From contig SYAA01000177.1 in the NCBI GenBank assembly GCA_005789055.1, positions 1 to 5,048 of the forward strand: a DNA stretch of 5,048 nt, written 5' to 3'. This stretch comes from Actinomycetota bacterium (GTDB lineage: Bacteria; Actinomycetota; Actinomycetes; Mycobacteriales; Mycobacteriaceae). Both the position numbers and the translations under genes were made by a program. Within the stretch, counting starts at the first letter, position 1. Each line of letters opens with the position of its first letter. The notes under the pieces are model-generated. The model saw only the letters and a list, made by a program, of their open reading frames with translations. It was not told where the DNA came from and searched no databases. Shown here piece after piece: positions 1 to 5,048 of the stretch.

Positions 1-466
1 CAATCAGGTTTGCCACGGCGAGGAGTTCAGCGAGTTGTCGCGGGTACACCCGCTGTCCGAGGGCGTCGAGTTCGTCGATCGCCGCGACGTCACACCATCG
101 GTGGGTATGGATGTAGCTCAATTCCAACGGGGTGCGGGCGGCCTCGGACGGATCGAAGCGGCGGGTTCGCAGCACGAAATAGAACTCCTCGCTGGCGGTG
201 ACGGTCCCGTTGAAGTCGATGATCGCGTCGCGGCGCCAGACCGGGCCGACCAGTTGCTCGGGGTCGGCCTGCAGGCCGGTCTCTTCGGCGAGTTCGCGAA
301 CCGCCGCCGCAGCAAGCTGCTCCCCCGGCAGAACCTGGCCACCAACGGTGAACCACCATTTGGGCGCGGAGCCGTCGGCTACGGCCGGATCCGACCCACA
401 CAGCAGCAGGACGGCACCCTCGTCGTCGAGCAGGACCACTCGCGCGGACACCCGCGTCGCCGTCAT
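1..466 (-). CDS. Nudix hydrolase, 3' end cut by window edge
   Basis: This frame starts at ATG 466-464 and stays open for 155 codons to the left edge, so the C-terminus is missing. Translated by hand, it begins MTATRVSARVVLLDDEGAVL. It carries an exact Nudix box (GX5EX7REUXEEXGU) at residues 43-65: G43, E49, then R57-E58-L59, E61-E62, G64-L65. The Glu cluster binds the divalent metal for hydrolysis of nucleoside diphosphates linked to another moiety. The substrate cannot be read from the box. A WW pair (37-38) leads into a typical Nudix beta strand. The start overlaps the stop of the upstream LemA-like gene as ATGA. A weak GGAG (478-481) lies 11 bases upstream. From memory, the M. tuberculosis counterpart Rv2609c is a single 351-residue protein with a MutT signature, so here the Nudix part appears to be a separate chain. 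The family call is firm; the role is unknown. Confidence 0.93.
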   Translation of the reverse strand, partial: MTATRVSARVVLLDDEGAVLLLCGSDPAVADGSAPKWWFTVGGQVLPGEQLAAAAVRELAEETGLQADPEQLVGPVWRRDAIIDFNGTVTASEEFYFVLRTRRFDPSEAARTPLELSYIHTHRWCDVAAIDELDALGQRVYPRQLAELLAVANLI

Positions 467-969
467 CGCTGCGCGGACTCCGCGATTTCGAAATAGGTCG
501 GTAGCGCCGCGGTTCCGCCCAACCTCAACAAGCGCACCGCGCGACGCTCCCGCAGGGCCAGGGTGTCGCGGACCGCGTCGTTGTGGAAGCGCCGCGCCAG
601 CAGTACGCGAGTCTCCGCGTCGGCGAGTTCGGCGACCAGTGCCACCGGGATCGCGGCCGGGTCGACGTGCTCGAGTGCGGTCGACAATTCGTTCTCACAG
701 TTTTCGCGGTGGGCACGGGGAGCCCGCTCGGCGGCACCGGCCAACGCCGAGAGGCGTTTACCTTCCGCACTGTTGCCGTAGGCATCCACGGCGACGGCAC
801 GGGCCACCACGGCCCGCCGGGCCAGCGCCGCATCCAGGGCCTGCCAGGACAGGTCGTAGCGAACGTGCAGACGGTCCAGTCGGTTCGCGGTCTGCAGTGC
901 CCACACCCCGACCGCGAGAAGCATTGCGACCAGCGCCGCGGTGATCGACCAGTACAGCGTCGGCGCCAT
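463..969 (-). CDS. LemA-like membrane-anchored protein, 168 aa
   Basis: This is a 168-residue protein with one N-terminal membrane segment at about residues 7-25 (WSITAALVAMLLAVGVWAL), followed by a long, charged, Ala/Arg/Glu-rich helical region and no second membrane span. The helical part resembles the LemA family: a YDLSWQALDAALARR segment soon after the membrane span, then LADAETRVLLARRFHNDAV, which matches the LemA pattern of an E-N/T-R-I/V, A-R-R, Y/F-N-D-A-V core. A terminal PTYFEI resembles the LemA C-terminal strand. The likely topology is a short N-terminal tail, one span and a helical-bundle domain; no enzymatic residues are visible. The ATG follows the pimA stop directly (TAGATG), with a GGGAAGG ribosome binding site 7 bases upstream. 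Its stop overlaps the Nudix start. LemA proteins have no settled biochemical function, so the role is open. The position suggests an envelope-linked task, which is inference. Confidence 0.85.
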   Translation of the reverse strand: MAPTLYWSITAALVAMLLAVGVWALQTANRLDRLHVRYDLSWQALDAALARRAVVARAVAVDAYGNSAEGKRLSALAGAAERAPRAHRENCENELSTALEHVDPAAIPVALVAELADAETRVLLARRFHNDAVRDTLALRERRAVRLLRLGGTAALPTYFEIAESAQR

Positions 970-2133
970 CTAGACGCCTTCCCGGGTCGCTGCGCTCCCG
1001 CCCGCCGGAGTGCCACCCACCGACACCGTCGCTCCGGAACCCGCGACGGTCTCGTAGACCATCAAAATGTCGTCGGCGACCACCTCCCAGTCGTACTGGC
1101 GGACGGCCTCGGCCGCGGACCGGACGTAGGCCGCCCGTAACGCATCGTCGGCCAGCACCGCGATCAGCGCCTCGGCCAGTGCGGCGGGGTCCTCGACGGG
1201 CACCAGTCGCCCAGCGTCCCCGCCCTCAAGCACCCTGCGGAAGGCGTCGAGGTCGCTGGCCACCACCGGGGTACCGGCGGCCATTGCTTCCACCAGGACG
1301 ATGCCGAAACTCTCCCCGCCGGTGTGTGGCGCGCAGTAGACGTCGGCACTGCGAAGTGCCGACGCCTTCTCGGTGTCGTCGACCTGTCCGAGGAATCTGA
1401 AGTGCCGGGCCAGTTCGCCGGCGTCGTCGCGCAGTTCGTCGGAATCGCCGCGGCCGACGACGAGGATCTCGATATCGGGAAACGTTTCGACCAGGGTGGG
1501 CAGTGCGGCAAGGAGAACCGCCATGCCCTTGCGGGGCTCGTCGAAACGGCCGAGGAACAACACCGTCTTGCCGGCCCGCGGGTAGCCCTCCAGCAGCGGT
1601 GCGGCCGCCAGGGACGCGACGTCGACGCCGTTGGGGATCTGGACGGCATCAGAGCCCAGTGCCTCTATCTGCCAGCGCCGCGCCAGGTCGGATACCGCGA
1701 TGCGACCCATGATCTTCTCGTTCCAGGGGCGCAGCACGCCTTGGAACACGCTGAGCGACAACGACTTCGTCGTTGACGTATGGAAGGTCGCCACGATCGG
1801 CCCGTCAGCGATCATTAGCGCCAGCAGCGACAGGCTGGGCGCATTGGGCTCGTGCAGATGCAAGACATCAAAATCACCCGCTGCCAGCCAACGCTTGACC
1901 ATGCGGTGGGTAGCTGGGCCAAAGCGGAGCCGCGCCACCGATCCGTTGTACGGGATGGGCATGGCCCTTCCACCCGACACGACGTAGTCGGGCAACTTCA
2001 CGTGCGGTGAGGACGGCGCCAGCACACTCACATCGTGGCCGCGCTCGCGCATCACCTCGGCAAGTTGCAGGACGTGGGATTGCACGCCGCCGTGGACGTC
2101 GAAGGAGTATGGGCACACCATGCCGATGCGCAT
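970..2133 (-). CDS. pimA: Phosphatidyl-myo-inositol alpha-mannosyltransferase PimA
   Basis: PimA is a GT-B fold, GT4-family enzyme on the cytosolic face of the plasma membrane. It transfers mannose from GDP-mannose to the 2-position of phosphatidylinositol to give PIM1, the first PIM step. The 387-residue length matches the family (386 in M. smegmatis, from memory), and numbering is in register with the published enzyme. Visible are the N-terminal CPYSFD strand and Gly15-Gly16 loop, Gln18, His118 in the TFHTST motif, Arg196 and Lys202 in GRFDEPRKG, and the EX7E pair Glu274/Glu282 in GGESFGIVLVE. Residues 77-82 (RMVKRW) are the membrane-binding amphipathic helix. The last 20 or so residues are Gly/Ala/Ser/Thr-rich and probably disordered. 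The ATG overlaps the acyltransferase stop by one base (TGATG), with GGTGAG 5 bases upstream. Oddities are His14 and Met78, where I expect Pro and Lys, and a perfect 10-bp inverted repeat in the coding sequence. Confidence 0.97.
   Translation of the reverse strand: MRIGMVCPYSFDVHGGVQSHVLQLAEVMRERGHDVSVLAPSSPHVKLPDYVVSGGRAMPIPYNGSVARLRFGPATHRMVKRWLAAGDFDVLHLHEPNAPSLSLLALMIADGPIVATFHTSTTKSLSLSVFQGVLRPWNEKIMGRIAVSDLARRWQIEALGSDAVQIPNGVDVASLAAAPLLEGYPRAGKTVLFLGRFDEPRKGMAVLLAALPTLVETFPDIEILVVGRGDSDELRDDAGELARHFRFLGQVDDTEKASALRSADVYCAPHTGGESFGIVLVEAMAAGTPVVASDLDAFRRVLEGGDAGRLVPVEDPAALAEALIAVLADDALRAAYVRSAAEAVRQYDWEVVADDILMVYETVAGSGATVSVGGTPAGGSAATREGV
977..983 (-). promoter_or_regulatory. Ribosome binding site for the LemA-like gene
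   Basis: On the minus strand this reads GGGAAGG, 7 bases before the ATG at 969, and lies within the last codons of pimA. It is the best Shine-Dalgarno match at any junction in the window. It supports the ATG that directly follows the pimA TAG and suggests that this gene can be initiated efficiently by itself. Confidence 0.65.
1341..1364. repeat. Perfect 10-bp inverted repeat with 4-base loop inside pimA
   Basis: CGTCGGCACT at 1341-1350 and AGTGCCGACG at 1355-1364 are exact reverse complements, separated by GCGA. In the pimA message it would form a 10-bp stem with a UCGC loop, covering codons of about Ala257 to Val265. No T run follows on either strand, so it is not a standard intrinsic terminator. 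On the plus strand the loop GCGA fits a GNRA tetraloop. Confidence 0.8.
1759..1775. repeat. Short inverted repeat with 3-base loop inside pimA
   Basis: CAACGAC (1759-1765) and GTCGTTG (1769-1775) are exact reverse complements around TTC. It overlaps the codons for the conserved STTKS segment of PimA (about residues 120-125), so amino-acid constraint alone may produce it. It is listed for completeness; a function is not implied. Confidence 0.5.
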
Positions 2134-3056
2134 CAGTGCTCACCGCCGACTTCGAGGCGGGCCCGGCGTTGCGCACTCAGATCAGCCAGCCACTGCGGCT
2201 GCAGCATGTGCCAATCCTGCGGGTGCGCGGCGATATTCACCGCGAATCGGCTCGCGAGTGCCCCGGTGATGGTCTCCACGTCGCCGGAACTGGTGTCCAG
2301 CGCATCGTCGATCTGGACCACACAGTCATCGCCGTCGTAGGAAACGTGTGCCGGATGCAGAGGTGCACCGGTTTCGATCGCCAACTTCGCCGGGCCGGCG
2401 GGAAGCCGGGTCAGTTCACCGAAGAAGTCCACCGGCACCCCCGACCGGGTGAGATCACGATCGGCCATCAGGCAGACGAATCCGTTGCCACGCAACCGTT
2501 CGGCCAGCACCTCCATCGGTGGACGCTGTCCGCCGGTCAGCGGCAAAACCTCAAACCCCAGGCTCTCCCGGTAGGCGACGAAACGGTCATAGAGCGATTC
2601 CGGCTTGAGCCGTTCGGCGACGGTGGTGAACGTCCCGTAGTTCTGCGCCAGCCACACCCCGGCCATATCCCAGTTTCCGCTGTGCGGAAGCGCTATCACC
2701 GCTCCCCGACCACCCTGGTGAGCGGCGGCGAACTTCTCCGCGCCGATGAAGACGCGGTCGAGTCGCTCGGCGAGTTCGGAAAGGTTCATCGTTGGTAGCC
2801 GGAATGCCTCCCGCCAGTACCGCGCGTAGGACGCCAACGACGCACGCATCAGCGAATCGGGCACGCCGCCGGGTGTCGTACCGATCACCCGGGCCAGGTT
2901 CTTGCGCAATTGCTCAGGTCCTCCACCGCGCGCCGCGTACCGGCTTCCGGCGGCGAAGACGCTGCGCGCCAAAGGTTCCGGCATCGCTCGCACCAGCTGC
3001 CAGCCGGTGGCGTAGGCCCAGTCGGTGAGACCCTCACGCGGCGACTTGCGCATCAC
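2133..3056 (-). CDS. patA: PatA-type acyltransferase (PIM acyltransferase)
   Basis: This is a member of the LpxL/HtrB-like acyltransferase family. In mycobacteria the protein at this position (Rv2611c, PatA) transfers a palmitoyl group from acyl-CoA to the 6-position of the mannose that PimA places on inositol, at the inner membrane face. The product is 307 residues. The HX4D catalytic motif is LPHSGNWD, His125 to Asp130, and the ERLKPESLY and YRESLGFEVLPL segments are typical of PatA. The second catalytic acidic region reads LMADRDL, giving Asp199 where I recall Glu200 in M. smegmatis PatA. A WHMLQPQWL segment lies near the C-terminus. I chose the GTG at 3056-3054 because it overlaps the pgsA stop as GTGA and lies 11 bases from a GGAG (3068-3071). 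The next codon is ATG (3053) and could equally be the start, which would shorten the protein by one residue. It has no signal peptide. Confidence 0.93.
   Translation of the reverse strand: MMRKSPREGLTDWAYATGWQLVRAMPEPLARSVFAAGSRYAARGGGPEQLRKNLARVIGTTPGGVPDSLMRASLASYARYWREAFRLPTMNLSELAERLDRVFIGAEKFAAAHQGGRGAVIALPHSGNWDMAGVWLAQNYGTFTTVAERLKPESLYDRFVAYRESLGFEVLPLTGGQRPPMEVLAERLRGNGFVCLMADRDLTRSGVPVDFFGELTRLPAGPAKLAIETGAPLHPAHVSYDGDDCVVQIDDALDTSSGDVETITGALASRFAVNIAAHPQDWHMLQPQWLADLSAQRRARLEVGGEH
2139..2144 (-). promoter_or_regulatory. Ribosome binding site for pimA
   Basis: On the minus strand this reads GGTGAG, 5 bases before the pimA ATG at 2133. It lies inside the end of the acyltransferase gene. 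The match to the Shine-Dalgarno consensus is partial. Together with the one-base TGATG overlap it suggests re-initiation by ribosomes finishing the upstream gene. Confidence 0.5.
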
Positions 3057-3733
3057 CGCGCGTTGTTCTCCGGCTCACCGCTGGCGCTCTGGGATCCGGG
3101 TAGCTCGATCCTGTCTACCGCGCCGGGCGAGGTACGAACGGCGTGCAGTCGCTGGCCGACGGTCACCAGACTTGCGACCGCCAGCAACCACATCGCCACG
3201 GGTAATGCGTTCGGTATCGGAAAGAACGGCAGATCTGACAGACCTGCACCACCCACCGCGATGATCAGCCGTTCCGGCCGTTCGATCAACCCACCGCCGC
3301 CGTTCAGTCCGCTGGCCTCGGCCCGGGCCTTGATGTAGGAGATGACCTGCGAGGTGACCAGGCAGATCAACGTTGCCACCACCAGCTCCGAACTGCGCAG
3401 GCCGAAGGCCGCCCACCACAACAGTCCGCAGAAGACCGCTCCGTCGCTGATCCGGTCGCAGGTGGCGTCCAGCACCGCACCGAATCGCGTGCCTCCGCCG
3501 CGTTCGCGCGCCATGGCGCCATCGAGCATGTCGGCGAGCGTAAAGAACCAGATGGCCAGGAACGCCCACCACAACTTCCCGGTCGGGAAGAGTGTTAACG
3601 CCGCGATCACGGTGCCCGCGGTGCCGATGATGGTGACCGCGTCGGGGGTCAGTCCGACCTTCAGTGCGACGCGCGCCAACGGGGCGCTGAGCTTGGTGTA
3701 GGCCGCCCTCGTCATGAGGTAGAAGTTGCTCAC
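3053..3733 (-). CDS. pgsA: Phosphatidylinositol-phosphate synthase PgsA
   Basis: This is a CDP-alcohol phosphotransferase. In mycobacteria this enzyme joins CDP-diacylglycerol with inositol 1-phosphate to make phosphatidylinositol phosphate, the precursor of PI and all PIMs. With the GTG start it is 226 residues, close to M. tuberculosis PgsA1 (217, from memory). The family signature DX2DGX2ARX8GX3DX3D is complete: Asp68, Asp71, Gly72, Ala75, Arg76, Gly85, Asp89 and Asp93. Lys135, Arg155 and Arg195 sit at the positions I recall for inositol-phosphate binding in actinobacterial PIP synthases. About six hydrophobic segments span residues 30-193, followed by a polar tail. An ATG 15 bases further upstream (3748-3746) would give 231 residues and a 19-base overlap. 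GTG 3733 is preferred because it overlaps the HIT stop as GTGA, gives an MSNF start like the MSK of PgsA1, and puts the key residues in register. Confidence 0.95.
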   Translation of the reverse strand: MSNFYLMTRAAYTKLSAPLARVALKVGLTPDAVTIIGTAGTVIAALTLFPTGKLWWAFLAIWFFTLADMLDGAMARERGGGTRFGAVLDATCDRISDGAVFCGLLWWAAFGLRSSELVVATLICLVTSQVISYIKARAEASGLNGGGGLIERPERLIIAVGGAGLSDLPFFPIPNALPVAMWLLAVASLVTVGQRLHAVRTSPGAVDRIELPGSQSASGEPENNAR

Positions 3734-4275
3734 CGCCGATGCGCCCATTCGTCGGCAAGCAGTGCGCGGGTATCGCGCAACAGTTGGGGGACCACTTTCG
3801 TCTCACCGACGATGGTGATGAAATTGGCGTCGCCGGACCACCGCGGAACCACATGCATGTGCAGGTGCTCGGCCAACGAACCGCCGGCGGACTTGCCGAG
3901 GTTGAGGCCGACGTTGAAGCCATCGGGCCGCGATACCGACTTGATCACCCGAATCGACTCCTGGACGAATGCCATCAATTCGGCCATCTCAGCGTCGGTG
4001 AGGTCCTCGAGTTCGGCTACCCGTCGGTACGGCACCACCATGAGGTGTCCCGGGTTGTATGGATAGAGATTGAGCACCGCGTACACCAGGTCCCCACGTG
4101 CGATCACCAGACCGTCCTCGTCGGAGAGGGTGGGGATGTCGGTGAACGGTTGGCTGGGCTGCGTGGAGTCGCGGTTGGCCGGCACGTCGACGATGTAGCT
4201 CATGCGATGCGGAGTCCACAGTCGCTGCAGCCTGTCGGGGTCGCCGGCTCCCCGGTCAATGAGCTGCTCAACCAC
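3730..4275 (-). CDS. HIT-family hydrolase, Ap4A phosphorylase-like
   Basis: This 181-residue histidine-triad protein matches Rv2613c of M. tuberculosis, which has been described as an Ap4A phosphorylase (from memory). Such an enzyme cleaves diadenosine tetraphosphate with phosphate to ATP and ADP. The triad is HLHMHVVP, His137-His139-His141, with His139 the expected nucleophile. It is preceded by [17 protein letters not shown], typical of this branch. The [17 protein letters not shown] segment at 69-85 is the conserved nucleotide-binding strand region. The start is GTG 4275-4273, eight bases inside the end of thrS. Reading the frame back about 50 bases shows no other start codon. The N-terminal [16 protein letters not shown] aligns with the family, which supports this start over ATG 4203. 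The protein is soluble and cytosolic. In M. tuberculosis it has 195 residues, so this one is slightly shorter at the N-terminus. The family is certain; exact substrate choice is inferred. Confidence 0.94.
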   Translation of the reverse strand: MVEQLIDRGAGDPDRLQRLWTPHRMSYIVDVPANRDSTQPSQPFTDIPTLSDEDGLVIARGDLVYAVLNLYPYNPGHLMVVPYRRVAELEDLTDAEMAELMAFVQESIRVIKSVSRPDGFNVGLNLGKSAGGSLAEHLHMHVVPRWSGDANFITIVGETKVVPQLLRDTRALLADEWAHRR

Positions 4276-5048
4276 CGTTGACTCGCAACGTCTCGGCGGT
4301 GGGAACGGCGTTTTCGCGGTCGGCGATCCATGCCGCGATCGCAGCGACCGCCTGCGCTCTGGGCACGCCGTTGATTTGGCCGCGGTCGGCGAATCGGAAG
4401 CTCACGGCACCCGCCTCGACGTCGCGGTCGCCGGCCAGGATCATGAATGGCACCTTTTGGTTGGTATGGTTGACGATCTTCTTCGCCATCCGGTCGTCGC
4501 CCGCATCGACCTCGACGCGCACCCCGTGCGATGTGAGCTCTGCGGCAACATCATTGAGGTAATCCACATGTTCCTCGGCGACCGGGATGCCGACGACTTG
4601 GACCGGAGCAAGCCAGGCCGGGAACGCACCGGCGTAATGCTCGGTGAGGATGCCGAAGAACCGCTCGATCGACCCGAACAACGCCCGATGGATCAACACC
4701 GGACGCTGACGGGTTCCGTCGGCGGCGGTGTATTCGAGTTCGAAACGCTCCGGCATGGTGAAATCCAACTGAATGGTGGACATCTGCCAACTGCGCCCCA
4801 GTGCGTCGCGCACCTGCACCGAGATCTTGGGTCCATAGAAGGCCGCGCCGCCCGGGTCGGGCACCAGGGCAAGGCCGCTGGACTCGGCGACCTCCCGCAG
4901 CGTCTCGGTGGCTTCCTCCCACATGTCGTCGGAGCCGACGTACTTCTGCGGGTTCTTGGTGGACAGCTCCAGATAGAAGTCGTTGAGGCCGTAATCGCCG
5001 AGCAGTTCCAGCACGAAACGCAGCAGCGAGGCTAGTTCGTCGCGCATC
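4268..5048 (-). CDS. thrS: Threonyl-tRNA synthetase, C-terminal part
   Basis: The last 259 or so codons of threonyl-tRNA synthetase (about 690 residues in mycobacteria) enter from the right edge; the start and the first two zinc ligands are outside the window. What remains is the second half of the class II catalytic core and the anticodon-binding domain. Counting from the first in-frame Met at 5047, residues 71-99 (from [18 protein letters not shown] to LDFTMPE) are the motif 2 to motif 3 region. [15 protein letters not shown] (116-130) is motif 3, with His120 corresponding to the third zinc ligand (E. coli His511) and the GSxER arginine at 129. [12 protein letters not shown] (145-156) opens the alpha/beta anticodon-binding domain. 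Its TGA lies inside the start of the HIT gene. The enzyme charges tRNA-Thr. Nothing in the visible part looks damaged. Confidence 0.97.
   Translation of the reverse strand, partial: MRDELASLLRFVLELLGDYGLNDFYLELSTKNPQKYVGSDDMWEEATETLREVAESSGLALVPDPGGAAFYGPKISVQVRDALGRSWQMSTIQLDFTMPERFELEYTAADGTRQRPVLIHRALFGSIERFFGILTEHYAGAFPAWLAPVQVVGIPVAEEHVDYLNDVAAELTSHGVRVEVDAGDDRMAKKIVNHTNQKVPFMILAGDRDVEAGAVSFRFADRGQINGVPRAQAVAAIAAWIADRENAVPTAETLRVNGG

Noticed and set aside
5..60. Small palindrome GCGGGTACACCCGC near the left edge
   Set aside because: The arms are five to six bases, it lies inside the Nudix frame, and no T run follows, so neither a terminator nor an operator is supported.
198..944. A 248-codon plus-strand frame rich in Arg, Pro and Ser
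   Set aside because: The composition is typical of an out-of-frame read of GC-rich DNA, and it is opposite the LemA-like and Nudix genes, both of which have clear motifs.
1436..1460. Inverted repeat TCGTCGG / CCGACGA with an 11-base spacer in pimA
   Set aside because: The arms are short and the loop long; repeats of this kind are common by chance in GC-rich coding sequence.
2007..2798. A 263-codon open frame on the plus strand, opposite the acyltransferase gene and the start of pimA
   Set aside because: It has no family resemblance and is antisense to two well-supported genes; its composition fits a shadow frame.
3075..3923. A 282-codon minus-strand frame overlapping pgsA and the HIT gene
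   Set aside because: It is out of frame with both real genes, is rich in Arg, His and Gly with no hydrophobic pattern, and breaks the pgsA motif.
4202..5035. A 277-codon open frame on the plus strand, opposite thrS
   Set aside because: It lies wholly antisense to a certain thrS and has no recognisable domain. Long antisense frames are expected in high-GC coding DNA.
1..5048. tRNA, rRNA, CRISPR arrays, insertion sequences, riboswitches and phage signs
   Set aside because: I looked for these and saw none. The entire window is explained by seven overlapping minus-strand genes of housekeeping and envelope-lipid type.

Overview
The window is a high-GC, gap-free block of genes, all on the minus strand. 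Gene content and order (thrS, HIT hydrolase, pgsA, PatA-type acyltransferase, pimA, then a LemA-like protein and a Nudix hydrolase) match the phosphatidylinositol mannoside (PIM) initiation locus of mycobacteria (Rv2614c to Rv2609c in M. tuberculosis, from memory). The proteins are clearly mycobacterial-type but differ at many positions from the M. tuberculosis and M. smegmatis sequences I remember. A non-tuberculous Mycobacterium or Mycolicibacterium is the best guess; the species cannot be named from this window.

Layout in transcription order, from the right edge to the left: the C-terminal third of threonyl-tRNA synthetase (5048 to 4268, cut by the window edge); a histidine-triad Ap4A phosphorylase-like protein (4275 to 3730); PgsA, phosphatidylinositol-phosphate synthase (3733 to 3053, starting at a GTG); a PatA-type acyltransferase (3056 to 2133); PimA mannosyltransferase (2133 to 970); a LemA-family membrane-anchored protein (969 to 463); and a Nudix hydrolase (466 to 1, cut by the left edge). 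Every junction overlaps by 1 to 8 bases or abuts directly. There is therefore no intergenic DNA, no room for a terminator, and no promoter that I can see. A single polycistronic message with translational coupling is the natural reading.

The three central genes form a pathway. PgsA makes phosphatidylinositol phosphate from CDP-diacylglycerol and inositol 1-phosphate, PimA adds the first mannose from GDP-mannose once the lipid is dephosphorylated, and the acyltransferase adds a fatty acid to that mannose. This starts the PIMs, lipomannan and lipoarabinomannan of the envelope. The flanking genes include two nucleotide-handling hydrolases (HIT and Nudix). The HIT gene sits beside an aminoacyl-tRNA synthetase, an enzyme class that makes Ap4A as a side product.

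I found no wholly new system. The points worth a second look are: LemA-like and Nudix parts encoded as two overlapping genes where M. tuberculosis appears to have one longer protein; an Asp where I expect the catalytic Glu of PatA; substitutions at two functional sites of PimA; and an exact 10-bp inverted repeat with a 4-base loop inside pimA.
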